Source of the DNA: Nitrosomonas sp.
GTDB lineage: Bacteria; Pseudomonadota; Gammaproteobacteria; Burkholderiales; Nitrosomonadaceae
Length of the DNA: 64,000 bases
NCBI GenBank assembly: GCA_028577615.1
Contig: JAJSDU010000005.1
Coordinates: 38,066-102,065 of the forward strand
Direction of reading: 5' to 3'
The translations under genes were made by a program, and so were the position numbers. This document shows positions 19,702-28,433 of the stretch, piece by piece (within the stretch, counting starts at the first letter, position 1; the number at the start of each line of letters is the position of its first letter). The notes beneath the pieces are model-generated. The model was given only the letters and a program-made list of their open reading frames with translations. It ran no database searches and was not told the DNA's origin.

Positions 19702-20002
19702 AGATTTTCTTGCCGTGTAAATTAATTGCACTTATTACTTGAATCCAAGTGATATAAAATGTCGGATAACTTAGAATAAAATGTCATATAACATGGTTAA
19801 GTTCTCCTAGCTCCTTATTATTGAATTAACTTCAGAATAAAAACTCAGAATATAGAGCATGAAATGCACTTTTTGAATTTCTACGTTCAAGTAACACGAG
19901 AAGGTTATAAATACATCACATTGGAGACCAAAGGGCAACAATAAAAATTCTTTGGTTCTCCGGCAAGTGTGTCAACAGTCTCTCCGCCCGGATACATGCT
20001 GC
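19702..20002. other. Intergenic region with an imperfect hairpin after nfu
   Basis: About 300 AT-rich bases between the orphan gene start and the nfu stop. The only structure I see is an inverted repeat, GGAGACCAAAG (19923-19933) against CTTTGGTTCTCC (19950-19961), with one bulged base and a 16-base loop. It could end the suf-nfu transcript, but no U-tract follows on the minus strand, so this is weak. The promoter of the orphan gene presumably lies here too. Confidence 0.3.
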
Positions 20003-20563
20003 CTAGCACGCAATAACCTGGATATCCGGCTCGATCGTTTTCAACATATGCTCGATACCGCGCAGTGTGCCGGTGATTGAGCTGGGGCAGGTGCCGCACG
20101 CGCCTTGGTAATGTATTTTCAGAATGTTGCCTTGCAGGCCCAGGATATGCAGATCACCACCGTCGCTTTGCAGGTAGGGACGTACTTCCTCATCGAGCAT
20201 GACGTTGATGCGTTCCAGCCGCTGTTGATCTTCGGGGCTCAGGTTGTTGAGCCAGTCACCCGCGGCTGCGACGGCTTTTTCGGTTTGTTCGCTTGCGGCG
20301 GGTGCTGCCCTGATGGGGTCGGCCACTTCGCGTGCGAGGTCCTGCCAATTGGCTTCGCCGTCCTGGGTTACGGTAATCCAGTTATCGATATAAAAAACGT
20401 TGGTGACATGGTCGATCTCGAACAGCGCGGACGCCAGCGGATCGTCACTGGCGGATTCGGCGTTGTCGTATGAGCACGCGATTCCCCAAGTCAGGGGTTC
20501 TTTCAGAATGAATTTCAAGGCGTTTTTGTTGGGTGTGCCTTCTATGTCAGCAATTTTTGGCAT
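20003..20563 (-). CDS. Nfu-type iron-sulfur cluster carrier
   Basis: A 186-aa protein with an N-terminal Nfu_N domain (IEGTPNKNALKFILKEPLTW) and a C-terminal NifU-like domain with VRPYLQSDGGDLHILGLQG and the cluster-binding CxxC in GACGTCPSSITG. Such proteins receive [4Fe-4S] clusters from the SUF or ISC machinery and pass them to targets. It is the last gene of the suf operon, 81 bases after sufU, which supports that role. It differs from enterobacterial NfuA, whose N-terminus is a degenerate A-type domain. Confidence 0.88.
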   Translation of the reverse strand: MPKIADIEGTPNKNALKFILKEPLTWGIACSYDNAESASDDPLASALFEIDHVTNVFYIDNWITVTQDGEANWQDLAREVADPIRAAPAASEQTEKAVAAAGDWLNNLSPEDQQRLERINVMLDEEVRPYLQSDGGDLHILGLQGNILKIHYQGACGTCPSSITGTLRGIEHMLKTIEPDIQVIAC

Positions 20564-20644
20564 GATTTTGACGAAGTATAAATTTATTCTTTTATGGAGT
20601 TTATTGCGATTGTATTGCGCTGAAATGATGTCAGCCGTAAGCCG

Positions 20645-21133
20645 TCAGTCACTGACGGAAGTAGCCTGCACCGGGTCATCGTCCGATTCTGTCGAAACGC
20701 TGGTCAGGGCATTCAGCGCCGCGTGCAGGGTGTGCCAGGGCAGGATCGCGCATTTGACGCGTGTCGGCAAATCCCGGATGCCCGAGAAGACGGTCAGCCG
20801 GCCTAGATGGTTCGGCTGTTCCGGATCGAGCTTGCCTGTCGCCATGTCACGAAATTCCTGGATCAGCGTTTCGGCGTCGGGGCGTGTCTTGCCTTTGACG
20901 GCGGCGGTCATCATCGATGCAGATGCCTTGCAGATCGCGCAGGATTCGCCATGAAACGCGATATGACTGATCTGGTCGTTTTCTATTTTCAGGGCAATAT
21001 CCAGGCGGTCGCCACATAACGGATTGTGGCCCACGGCATGGTGGCTGGGGTTGTCCAGTACGCCGTAGTTGCGCGGTTTGCGGTTATGATCGAGAATGAC
21101 TTCCTGGTAGAGTGACTTGCTGTTCATCATCAT
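20645..21133 (-). CDS. sufU: SufU-type zinc-dependent sulfurtransferase / scaffold
   Basis: A 162-aa IscU-like protein. It has the SufU Zn-ligand set: Cys and Asp in PLCGDRLDI, Cys in GESCAICKAS and Cys in TRVKCAILPW, with the extra residues between the second and third ligand that distinguish SufU from IscU. In Gram-positive bacteria SufU accepts sulfur from SufS; it stands here where many proteobacteria have SufE. The first of three tandem ATGs overlaps the sufS stop. This indicates tight coupling with sufS. Confidence 0.86.
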   Translation of the reverse strand: MMMNSKSLYQEVILDHNRKPRNYGVLDNPSHHAVGHNPLCGDRLDIALKIENDQISHIAFHGESCAICKASASMMTAAVKGKTRPDAETLIQEFRDMATGKLDPEQPNHLGRLTVFSGIRDLPTRVKCAILPWHTLHAALNALTSVSTESDDDPVQATSVSD

Positions 21134-22389
21134 AAAAAAACTTTCTGTACGTTCCGGATGCCCGCGATCAGGGCATCCACTTCCGATCTGGTGTTGTAAA
21201 AGGCAAAAGAAGCGCGCGAAGTCGCCGGTACCTTGAAACGTTCCATCACCGGTTGCGCGCAGTGGTGGCCGGTGCGCACCGCGATACCGTCTTCATTCAG
21301 AATGGTTCCGATATCATGCGGATGGATGCCGTCGAGCGCGAAAGACAGCACGGCGGTCTTGTGCGCGGCGGTTCCGATGATCCGCAAGCCTTTAATTTCC
21401 GCCATGCGCTCGGTGGCATAGCTGAGCAGTTCATGTTCATGCGCGGCAATGTCGTCCATGCCAATGGATTCAAGGTAGTCAATGGCCGCACCAAAACCGA
21501 TGGCGGCGGCAATAGGAGGGGTGCCGGCCTCGAATTTGTGCGGAATGGCCGCGTAGGTTGTTTTTTCAAAAGTGACCGAGGCGATCATGTCGCCGCCGCC
21601 TTTAAACGGCTGCATGGCTTCAAGCCATGCAGATTTGCCGTAGAGCATGCCGATTCCGGTCGGGCCGCACAGTTTATGCGCCGAGAAGGCATAAAAATCG
21701 CAATCGAGATCCTGCACATCGACGACCATATGCGGCGCAGCCTGCGCGCCATCAACCAGTACCGGAACGCCATGCTGGTGTGCGAAGGCGATCAACGGTT
21801 TGATCGGGTTGATGGTGCCCAACGCATTGGAGACATGAATAAGGCCGACGAATTTTGTGCGTTCATTGAACAGCCTCTCGTATGCCGCGATATCGAGTTC
21901 ACCCGCGTCATTAATCGGCACGACGCGGATGATGGCGCCTTTTTCCTCGGCCAGCATTTGCCAGGGCACGATATTGGAGTGATGCTCGAGCGTGGTCAGA
22001 ATGATTTCATCGCCCGCCTTGATGAACTTGCGGCCGTAGCCCTGCATGACCAGATTGATCGATTCGGTCGTGCCGCTGGTGAAGATGATTTCCCGATCTT
22101 CGCGCGCGTTGACAAACTGCTGTATCCTGCGGCGCGCTTTTTCATATTCCATGGTGGCGACCTCGGAAAGATAATGCACGGCGCGATTGATGTTGGCGTG
22201 CTGGGTGGTCTGATAGTGCACCAGCTGGTCGATGACCTGCCGCGGCATCTGGCAGGAAGCGGCGTTGTCCAGATAAACCAGGGGCTTGTCGCCGACTTTG
22301 ATGCCGAGGATTGGAAAGTCCGCGCGAATCCTTTCTACATCGAAGACAGTATTCGCGCCGGGTGTCATAGAAGCATAAACGTTGGCCAT
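21130..22389 (-). CDS. sufS: Cysteine desulfurase SufS
   Basis: A 419-aa PLP enzyme (group II desulfurase) that takes sulfur from cysteine for cluster assembly. Motifs: TTLEHHSNIVPWQ, the PLP-lysine in FSAHKLCGPTGIG, and the catalytic Cys in VRTGHHCAQPVMERF. The ATG at 22389 lies four bases after the sufD stop; the frame is open 27 codons upstream inside sufD but without family resemblance. It lies between sufD and sufU in the operon. A long open frame antisense to it is a shadow. Confidence 0.94.
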   Translation of the reverse strand: MANVYASMTPGANTVFDVERIRADFPILGIKVGDKPLVYLDNAASCQMPRQVIDQLVHYQTTQHANINRAVHYLSEVATMEYEKARRRIQQFVNAREDREIIFTSGTTESINLVMQGYGRKFIKAGDEIILTTLEHHSNIVPWQMLAEEKGAIIRVVPINDAGELDIAAYERLFNERTKFVGLIHVSNALGTINPIKPLIAFAHQHGVPVLVDGAQAAPHMVVDVQDLDCDFYAFSAHKLCGPTGIGMLYGKSAWLEAMQPFKGGGDMIASVTFEKTTYAAIPHKFEAGTPPIAAAIGFGAAIDYLESIGMDDIAAHEHELLSYATERMAEIKGLRIIGTAAHKTAVLSFALDGIHPHDIGTILNEDGIAVRTGHHCAQPVMERFKVPATSRASFAFYNTRSEVDALIAGIRNVQKVFL

Positions 22390-22393
22390 AGTG

Positions 22394-23713
22394 TTAACTG
22401 TTTTGTGTAGTTTGATTGAGAATGGCCTGCTCGAGCGTGTGCTTGAGCGATGGCACGGGTATGCGGTCAAGAATTTCAGCGCCGAATGCGTAAGTCAGCA
22501 GGTTGCGCGCGGTCAATTCGTTTAAACCCCGGCTTTTCAAATAAAAAATCTCTTCATTGTCGAGTTGTCCCACGGTCGCGCCATGCGCGCATTTCACATC
22601 ATCGGCAAAAATCTCAAGTTGCGGCTTCGTGTCAATCTGCGCCTTGCCGCTCAGCAGCAGATTGCGGCTTGACTGCGACGAATTCGTGCGCTGCGCGTGC
22701 GGGCGTACGATGATCTTGCCGTTAAAGACCGCATGTGAGCTGTCATCAACAATACATTTGTGCTGTTGATGGCTGGTGCAGTGCGGTTTTGCGTGATCAA
22801 TGCGGGTATGCGTATCTGCCAGCTGTCTGCCGGTAATCATCGCCAGTCCGTCTATTGCGCATTCCGCGGCTTGCGCGTTGAATTCAACATCGAGATTAAA
22901 GCGGGAAATCAGTGCGCCAAGGGTAATGCTGACAGACCGGTACTGGCTGCCCTGTTCCAGCGCTACCGCACTGCTGGCAAGATGAAACGCGTTGCCGCTT
23001 TCGCGCTGAACACGGATATGGTTGACTTGCGCGTTGTCCGCGAGGCTGAATTCCGCCACCGAATTGGTGATATAGGTGTTCGCGCCCAAGGCGACATAAT
23101 CCTCGATTACCGTCGCCTGACTGCTGCGTTCACCGATCAGCAGGCAGCGTGGATACTGGGTTGTTTGTTCCTGTGTGGCAATGTACAGCAGATGAATAGG
23201 CGCGCTGACGGCGCAATTTTCAGGTAACACGATCAACGCGCCATCCTGCAAAAAAGCGGTATTCAGTGCGGCGAAGAAGTTATCCCGGAATTGAACATGT
23301 TGCCCCAGATGCGCTTCGGCCAGCGGTGCTTTGGTCAGCGCCGGTGCAGTCAGATTGCCGATCACAAACTGATCATCTTCACTGAGCCGGGATAGCCCGG
23401 GTGAGAAGAAACCGTCTACGAACACCAGGCGATGCGCAGATTCGGCGATACAAAAAGGCTGAATATCGGACAAACGCAATGCGTTGGTTTTCTGTGCAGG
23501 TTTATAGGGTAATTTTGCCAGCGGCGACACATCGGTAAACCGCCATTCCTCATCCTTTACCGTTGGAAATCTTAACCGGCCCGCCTGATCAATCGCTTCA
23601 TTGCGCAAGCGCCGCAACCAGTCCAGGGTATCCTGCGCACCTGAATTCCGTGAATCGGCTGGCAATGCGTTTAACAGGCAGTCGAGATAATCGTTGGCCA
23701 TTGTTTCGCTCAT
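22394..23713 (-). CDS. sufD: SufD, Fe-S assembly scaffold subunit
   Basis: A 439-aa beta-helix protein of the SufBC2D complex. It shows the family core ([27 protein letters not shown]) and the C-terminal [23 protein letters not shown], broken here for length, including the conserved His region that contacts SufB. It is more divergent in sequence than SufB, as usual. Its start overlaps the sufC stop by four bases and its stop lies four bases before sufS. Confidence 0.92.
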   Translation of the reverse strand: MSETMANDYLDCLLNALPADSRNSGAQDTLDWLRRLRNEAIDQAGRLRFPTVKDEEWRFTDVSPLAKLPYKPAQKTNALRLSDIQPFCIAESAHRLVFVDGFFSPGLSRLSEDDQFVIGNLTAPALTKAPLAEAHLGQHVQFRDNFFAALNTAFLQDGALIVLPENCAVSAPIHLLYIATQEQTTQYPRCLLIGERSSQATVIEDYVALGANTYITNSVAEFSLADNAQVNHIRVQRESGNAFHLASSAVALEQGSQYRSVSITLGALISRFNLDVEFNAQAAECAIDGLAMITGRQLADTHTRIDHAKPHCTSHQQHKCIVDDSSHAVFNGKIIVRPHAQRTNSSQSSRNLLLSGKAQIDTKPQLEIFADDVKCAHGATVGQLDNEEIFYLKSRGLNELTARNLLTYAFGAEILDRIPVPSLKHTLEQAILNQTTQNS

Positions 23714-24504
23714 GTGGATGCTCCCGCCGCGCGTTTCTGGTCGTTGTGAATCCAGTCGTAACCATGGGTTTCGAGTTCAAGCGCCAGTTCCTTGCCGCCT
23801 GTTTTGATGATCCGTCCGGCTTCCATGACATGCACAAAATCGGGGACGATGTGATCGAGCAGGCGCTGATAATGCGTAATCAGAATGATGGCGTTATCCG
23901 TGTTATGGAGGTGATTCACGCCTTTCGCCACGATCTTGAGCGCGTCAATATCGAGCCCTGAATCCGTTTCATCCAGAATGCCGAGTTTGGGTTCCAGTAA
24001 AGCCATTTGAAGGATTTCATTGCGTTTCTTTTCGCCGCCGGAGAAGCCTTCATTGACGCTGCGATCGAGAAAATCGGGCTTCATTTCCAGCAGTTTCATT
24101 TTCTCGCGGACAAAGTCATCGAATTCGAGCGGATCGAGTTCTTCTTTGCCGCGTTTGGCTTGTACCGTGTTGTAGGCCAGCCGTAAGAACTGGCTGTTGG
24201 CGACACCCGGAATTTCGATCGGGTACTGAAATGCCAGAAATACGCCAGCCTGCGCGCGTTCTTCCGCGCTTAATTCCAGTAAATCCTGCTGCTCGTATTG
24301 GATGCTGCCTTGGGTGACATGATAATCCGGGTGCCCGGCGAGGACTTTTGCAAAAGTGCTTTTCCCGGAGCCGTTCAAGCCCATGATGGCATGAATTTCA
24401 CCGCTTCTTACGGTGAGATTGATTCCTTTCAGGATTTCGGTGTCCTGAATGCTGGCGTGCAGGTTATCTACGTTTAAAATGATTGGGTTTTGATTGATGT
24501 TCAT
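23710..24504 (-). CDS. sufC: SufC, Fe-S assembly ATPase
   Basis: A 264-aa ABC-type ATPase that drives cluster assembly on SufBD. It has Walker [17 protein letters not shown], the Q-loop region [11 protein letters not shown], signature [11 protein letters not shown] and Walker [17 protein letters not shown] with the SufC-typical Asp-Glu-Thr-Asp. It has no membrane domain, as expected for a soluble ABC ATPase. The start overlaps the sufB stop (ATGA) and the stop overlaps the sufD start. Confidence 0.96.
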   Translation of the reverse strand: MNINQNPIILNVDNLHASIQDTEILKGINLTVRSGEIHAIMGLNGSGKSTFAKVLAGHPDYHVTQGSIQYEQQDLLELSAEERAQAGVFLAFQYPIEIPGVANSQFLRLAYNTVQAKRGKEELDPLEFDDFVREKMKLLEMKPDFLDRSVNEGFSGGEKKRNEILQMALLEPKLGILDETDSGLDIDALKIVAKGVNHLHNTDNAIILITHYQRLLDHIVPDFVHVMEAGRIIKTGGKELALELETHGYDWIHNDQKRAAGAST

Positions 24505-25937
24505 CCGACACTGTTCTCTAATTTAAAGCTGAGTAATTTTGTGGCTTCTACTGCAAATTCCATTGGCAGCTGCTGGAATACTTCCTTACAGAATCCATTG
24601 ACAATCATGGATACCGCTTCTTCCGCATCGATGCCGCGCTGCGCAAGATAAAACAGCTGATCTTCGCCAATTTTTGAGGTTGATGCCTCGTGCTCTACCT
24701 TTGCGCTGTTATTGCGCACCTGAATATAGGGGAAGGTGTGCGCACCGGATTGATCACCGACCAGCATGGAATCACATTGCGAGAAATTGCGGGCATTCTC
24801 GGCTGTAGGTGCAATGCGCACGAGTCCGCGATAGCTGCTGTTGGATTTGCCGGCCGAGATACCTTTGCTGATAATCGTGCTGCGGGTATTTTTACCGATA
24901 TGTATCATTTTGGTGCCGGTGTCAGCTTGCTGATGGTGATTGGTTACCGCAACCGAGTAAAATTCGCCGATGGAATTGTCGCCACGTAAAATGCAAGATG
25001 GATATTTCCAGGTGATGGCGGAGCCTGTTTCGACCTGAGTCCATGAAATTCTGGAGTTTATGCCCTTGGCGAGGCCGCGCTTGGTAACAAAATTATAAAT
25101 ACCGCCAACGCCATTTTCATCACCGGCATACCAGTTCTGCACTGTCGAGTATTTGATGTCGGCATGATCCAGCGCGACGAGCTCAACAACGGCGGCATGC
25201 AATTGATTGGTGTCAAATTGCGGAGCGGTGCAACCTTCAAGATATGAAACCGATGCACCTTCTTCGGCAATAATCAGTGTGCGTTCAAACTGCCCCGAAT
25301 CTTGCGTATTGATCCGGAAATAGGTCGACAAATCCATCGGGCATTTAACGCCTTTGGGGATGTAGCAGAAAGAACCATCGGTAAAAACGGCGGAATTCAA
25401 GGCGGCAAAAAAATTGTCGCCAACGGGCACGACAGTGCCAAGGTATTGCCTGACCAGTTCCGGATGATTATGTACCGCTTCGGAAATCGAGCAGAAAATA
25501 ATACCGACTTCAGCCAATTTTTCTTTATAGGTCGTAGCAACGGATACACTGTCAAAAATCACATCGACGGCAACGCCGGCAAGCGCCGCGCGTTCATGCA
25601 TCGGTACGCCAAGCTTTTCAAACGTGCGCAGCAACTCCGGATCGACTTCATCCATGCTGGCCAGTTTGTTTTTCGGTTTTGGAGCCGCGTAATAACTGAT
25701 GGCCTGAAAGTCGATTTTAGGGTATTTGACATTCTGCCAGTGTGGCTCCGTCATGGTAAGCCATTTTTGAAACGCTTCCAGGCGAAAATTGAGAAGCCAT
25801 TCAGGCTCATCTTTTTTTGCTGAAATGAGACGAATAGTTTCCTCATTGAGCCCCTTGGGCGCAACATACGATTCGATATCCGTTACGAAGCCATGTTTAT
25901 AGGGTTGATTAACCAGATTCTGCAGTGCAGCACTCAT
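24501..25937 (-). CDS. sufB: SufB, Fe-S assembly scaffold
   Basis: A 478-aa scaffold on which clusters are built with sulfur from SufS/SufU. Hallmarks are [35 protein letters not shown] (given here as a run of family motifs across residues 190-225), [19 protein letters not shown], and the C-terminal [20 protein letters not shown] with the conserved Cys. Length matches E. coli SufB (495 aa). AAGGA nine bases before the ATG is a good ribosome binding site. It follows sufA by 124 bases. Confidence 0.96.
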   Translation of the reverse strand: MSAALQNLVNQPYKHGFVTDIESYVAPKGLNEETIRLISAKKDEPEWLLNFRLEAFQKWLTMTEPHWQNVKYPKIDFQAISYYAAPKPKNKLASMDEVDPELLRTFEKLGVPMHERAALAGVAVDVIFDSVSVATTYKEKLAEVGIIFCSISEAVHNHPELVRQYLGTVVPVGDNFFAALNSAVFTDGSFCYIPKGVKCPMDLSTYFRINTQDSGQFERTLIIAEEGASVSYLEGCTAPQFDTNQLHAAVVELVALDHADIKYSTVQNWYAGDENGVGGIYNFVTKRGLAKGINSRISWTQVETGSAITWKYPSCILRGDNSIGEFYSVAVTNHHQQADTGTKMIHIGKNTRSTIISKGISAGKSNSSYRGLVRIAPTAENARNFSQCDSMLVGDQSGAHTFPYIQVRNNSAKVEHEASTSKIGEDQLFYLAQRGIDAEEAVSMIVNGFCKEVFQQLPMEFAVEATKLLSFKLENSVG

Positions 25938-26061
25938 CGAATTTATTCCTTTTTAAATCTTTCCTGTGATTTGTGACAGATTTATTATTGTTGTAATCGT
26001 GAACAGGATTCTTTTACCGTCGATTCAGTAACAGTTTAATTAGCAAACTGATAAAGTCCCA

Positions 26062-26397
26062 TCACTGGGGATCTTTCAGACTGAAGCTTTCGCCGCAGCC
26101 ACAAGTGTTATCGATATTGGGATTGTTGAGTTTGAAAAAGCTACTAAGACCTTCCTGTGTGAAATCAATCAATGCGCCATTCAAAAATGGCAAGTCCTTT
26201 TCATCAACCACGACTTGTACGTCGTGTGAAGCAAAAAGCCGATCGTGCATTTTGATTTCATCTGCAAAGTCATAAGTATATGCAAAACCCGAACAGCCGG
26301 ATTTCTTGACGCCGACGCGTAAAGCAATACCGTTTCCGCGTTTTGCGAGTTGTTGTTGGACATGTTTTGCAGCTTTCTCAGTTAAAGTGATTGTCAT
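26062..26397 (-). CDS. sufA: A-type Fe-S carrier (SufA/IscA family)
   Basis: A 111-aa HesB/IscA-type carrier. It has the three conserved cysteines, one in KKSGCSGFAYTYDF and two in NTCGCGESFSL near the C-terminus, which hold the cluster. The name sufA is given from its position between iscR and sufB; by sequence alone it could equally be called iscA or erpA. The ATG at 26397 begins the family start MTITLTEKAAKHV with GGTGA eight bases upstream. The 244 bases between iscR and this gene hold no clear terminator or operator. Confidence 0.88.
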   Translation of the reverse strand: MTITLTEKAAKHVQQQLAKRGNGIALRVGVKKSGCSGFAYTYDFADEIKMHDRLFASHDVQVVVDEKDLPFLNGALIDFTQEGLSSFFKLNNPNIDNTCGCGESFSLKDPQ

Positions 26398-26641
26398 TAT
26401 ATTTTCACCGTTAAACGCCATGGTACATACAGGTAATGATGCATTTGCAATGATGGTGTTGATAGTACGTTTTCAGCTTAAGGGGATTCTTGTTTACAGA
26501 AATGACCGATTGAGTAAAACAAAATTTTTGACCTGCCGTAACCCAAATTGTTCGAATACATATAACTAATCAACAAAAAATCGCAATCTTCGGTAATCAA
26601 TAATGAAAAAAGTGGAACGAAGCCAGATTATTTTTTTATTA

Positions 26642-27106
26642 TTATGCAGTTTTGGACCTGCGCATATCAAAAAGCGGAACGATGCTGTCGTCTTGCGGTT
26701 GTATTGTTTGATTATCAACAAGCTCTTTAAGCGTCACGCCGCCCAGGTAGTCGAAAATAAGATCATTCAGTTTGGCCCATAAGTCGTGTGTCATGCATTT
26801 GCTATCGTTGTGACAGTTTTCTTTGCCGCCGCACTGTGTCGCATCAATTGGTTCGTCAACAGCAAGAATAATGTCAGCTACCGATACTTCGTCTAAGCTT
26901 TTGGCCAGACAGTAGCCGCCTCCTGGTCCGCGTACACTGTCTACAAGCTGGGATTGCCGCAGCTTTGCAAAAAGCTGTTCAAGATAAGATAAGGAAATTT
27001 TCTGACGTTGACTGATGTCCGCCAGTGTTACCGGGCTGGTGCTTTGTTGCATGGCAAGATCCAAAAGCGCAGTAACTGCAAATCTTCCTTTCGTTGTGAG
27101 TCTCAT
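26642..27106 (-). CDS. iscR: IscR, Rrf2-family Fe-S-sensing regulator
   Basis: A 154-aa regulator. The start MRLTTKGRFAVTALLDLAM and helix-turn-helix (VTLADISQRQKISLSYLEQLF) are typical. C92, C98 and C104, plus H107, fall at exactly the positions of the [2Fe-2S] ligands in E. coli IscR (TQCGGKENCHNDSKCMTH). The second of two nearby ATGs is chosen because AAGGAG lies eight bases before it. The gene heads the suf operon here rather than an isc operon. Its upstream region carries two tandem type-1 operator matches, so holo-IscR probably represses its own operon. Confidence 0.95.
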   Translation of the reverse strand: MRLTTKGRFAVTALLDLAMQQSTSPVTLADISQRQKISLSYLEQLFAKLRQSQLVDSVRGPGGGYCLAKSLDEVSVADIILAVDEPIDATQCGGKENCHNDSKCMTHDLWAKLNDLIFDYLGGVTLKELVDNQTIQPQDDSIVPLFDMRRSKTA

Positions 27107-27175
27107 ATTCATTACTCCTTGGTTCAAAGTGCTCTGTGTAGAATCGGATTTGTTCAAATAATAAAGGCATTACTT

Positions 27176-27234
27176 ATTGTAAGGAATACTTGATTATTTT
27201 TGTCAACTATACAATTCCCGATTGAATTAGTCAA
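27176..27234 (-). promoter_or_regulatory. iscR/suf promoter region, two possible sigma70 promoters
   Basis: On the minus strand a -35 TTGACT (27234-27229) and -10 TATAGT (27211-27206) are 17 bases apart. A second pair, TTGACA (27206-27201) and TACAAT (27181-27176), has a less favourable 19-base spacer. Each -35 lies inside one of the two IscR operator matches, so binding would block polymerase. Distances to the iscR ATG are about 70-100 bases. Confidence 0.6.
27186..27210 (-). promoter_or_regulatory. IscR type-1 operator match, proximal
   Basis: A 25-base site matching 23 of 25 positions of the published type-1 consensus (ATASYYGACTRWWWYAGTCRRSTAT) by my own alignment. The half-site GTCAACTAT is perfect. 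It overlaps the -35 of the downstream promoter candidate. The comparison was by eye. Confidence 0.7.
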
Positions 27235-27238
27235 CTAT
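27214..27238 (-). promoter_or_regulatory. IscR type-1 operator match, distal
   Basis: A second 25-base site, again 23 of 25 matches to the type-1 consensus, with a perfect TAGTCAACTAT half. The two sites are centred 28 bases apart, so two IscR dimers would sit on similar faces of the helix. Paired sites also occur upstream of iscR in E. coli. Confidence 0.7.
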
Positions 27239-27370
27239 ATTTTTTGAGCAGCAGTCTTCCAAAAAAATGACGAATTGTATCCGTGTGCCGGTTCTGCGGG
27301 ATGTCTGCGAAGCAAGGGATATATTTGTTAGGTCAGGCTGGATTTTATTTGAGTGCAGCAGTGCTTTATC

Positions 27371-27411
27371 AAATAAAAAAGCCGTGCCACTATGATTCAA
27401 AGCAGCACGGC
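27371..27411 (-). terminator. Rho-independent terminator after the cupredoxin gene
   Basis: On the minus strand a 7-bp stem (GCCGTGC 27411-27405 against GCACGGC 27387-27381) is followed by TTTTTTATTT (27380-27371). It lies 42 bases after the cupredoxin stop, so it should end the multicopper oxidase/cupredoxin transcript and insulate the iscR promoter. Confidence 0.75.
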
Positions 27412-27452
27412 GATTGATTAGGATTGAGTGGTTCTGATTTGAATCAGAACTA

Positions 27453-28433
27453 CTATGCGTTCGAAGATTCTTTTTTTCTCAGTGCAATCATTCTCGCAAA
27501 CAGTGGCGCGCAAATGAGGCCAAACAGCAATCCGGTCAAAGCCAGACCCGAGAGCGGTACATTATCATTCAAGAAGTCTATTATCTGCTGCGTTATTGGT
27601 TTTGCATTCTTGCCGCCGGTATTGGCTTTGTCAGATACTTTCGGAAGGTCTTCTGCTTCATAAATATCATTGAGAACATAAGGTGTCAATCCGGGGATGC
27701 TTGGCAGATTCTCGCCGCCTTTCCCAACGACGAGCTGTGCTTTCATGCCCTTTTCCATGTGTTGGGCAATATCGCAGTGCACCAGATAAGTTTCGTCAGC
27801 CGCCGGCACAATCATAGTGCCAGTCACTGTCCTTGGGCCTGTGTTTTCAAGGTGGAACATACCAAGAGGGTATAGGTAACGCGGTAATCCATGCATCATG
27901 AATTGATGGCGAACCTTGTCTTCATTGACAAAATTCCAGGTGATCCTTGAGCAAGGTTTGACGCGCCATTCCTGTTGGTCAAAAGCGAAGGCTGTACCTG
28001 GAAATTTCTGGGCATACTTCCTGCCCGCACGCACGGTAATTTCAATATCTTCTGAAATGCTGCTGCAACTGCTCGGCAGTTTGTCAAAATTTTGCCCCAT
28101 GATATGAGTACCTTCGTGGTCCATGATATGACCGTCGCCATGATGGTGATGCTCACCGTGGGCGTGGTGATCGGCATGATCATGGTCGTGGTGCAGCATG
28201 CCATGCTCCCCGGGCGCGTCTATAGGGTGATCATGTCCGTGATCCATGCCGCTGTGATCATCATGATCATGATCATGATCGCTGTGGTCCATGTCATGCT
28301 CGGAATGATCATGATCAGCATGCTCGTCACGCTTCATATTGTGATCGCTTTGATCGGTAGTGTTATTTTGTGCAAATGCCACAGTGCAGAGAACAATCGT
28401 GCTGAGCACCACAATGAATAAATGCTTAACCAT
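27453..28433 (-). CDS. His-rich membrane-anchored cupredoxin
   Basis: A 326-aa exported protein. After a signal peptide (residues 1-21) comes an 80-residue His/Asp tract (31-110, with repeats such as HSDHDHDHDDH) likely to bind copper or other metals. A cupredoxin domain (about 125-240) follows with a type-1 set: H176 in VRHQF, then H-C220-D-I-A-Q-H225 and M230. The HCD in place of the oxidase HCH means it has no type-3 ligand there. A C-terminal helix (about 295-317, LALTGLLFGLICAPLFARMI) and a basic end anchor it. It overlaps the multicopper oxidase gene by eight bases, so the two products probably work together. Confidence 0.75.
   Translation of the reverse strand: MVKHLFIVVLSTIVLCTVAFAQNNTTDQSDHNMKRDEHADHDHSEHDMDHSDHDHDHDDHSGMDHGHDHPIDAPGEHGMLHHDHDHADHHAHGEHHHHGDGHIMDHEGTHIMGQNFDKLPSSCSSISEDIEITVRAGRKYAQKFPGTAFAFDQQEWRVKPCSRITWNFVNEDKVRHQFMMHGLPRYLYPLGMFHLENTGPRTVTGTMIVPAADETYLVHCDIAQHMEKGMKAQLVVGKGGENLPSIPGLTPYVLNDIYEAEDLPKVSDKANTGGKNAKPITQQIIDFLNDNVPLSGLALTGLLFGLICAPLFARMIALRKKESSNA

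Noticed and set aside
21253-22410. A 385-codon open frame on the plus strand across sufS
   Set aside because: It is the antisense of a clear SufS with intact PLP and Cys motifs; the translation has no recognisable domain.
28200-28340. Short direct repeats resembling a CRISPR or minisatellite
   Set aside because: They are in-frame His/Asp codons of the cupredoxin metal-binding tract; there are no regular spacers.
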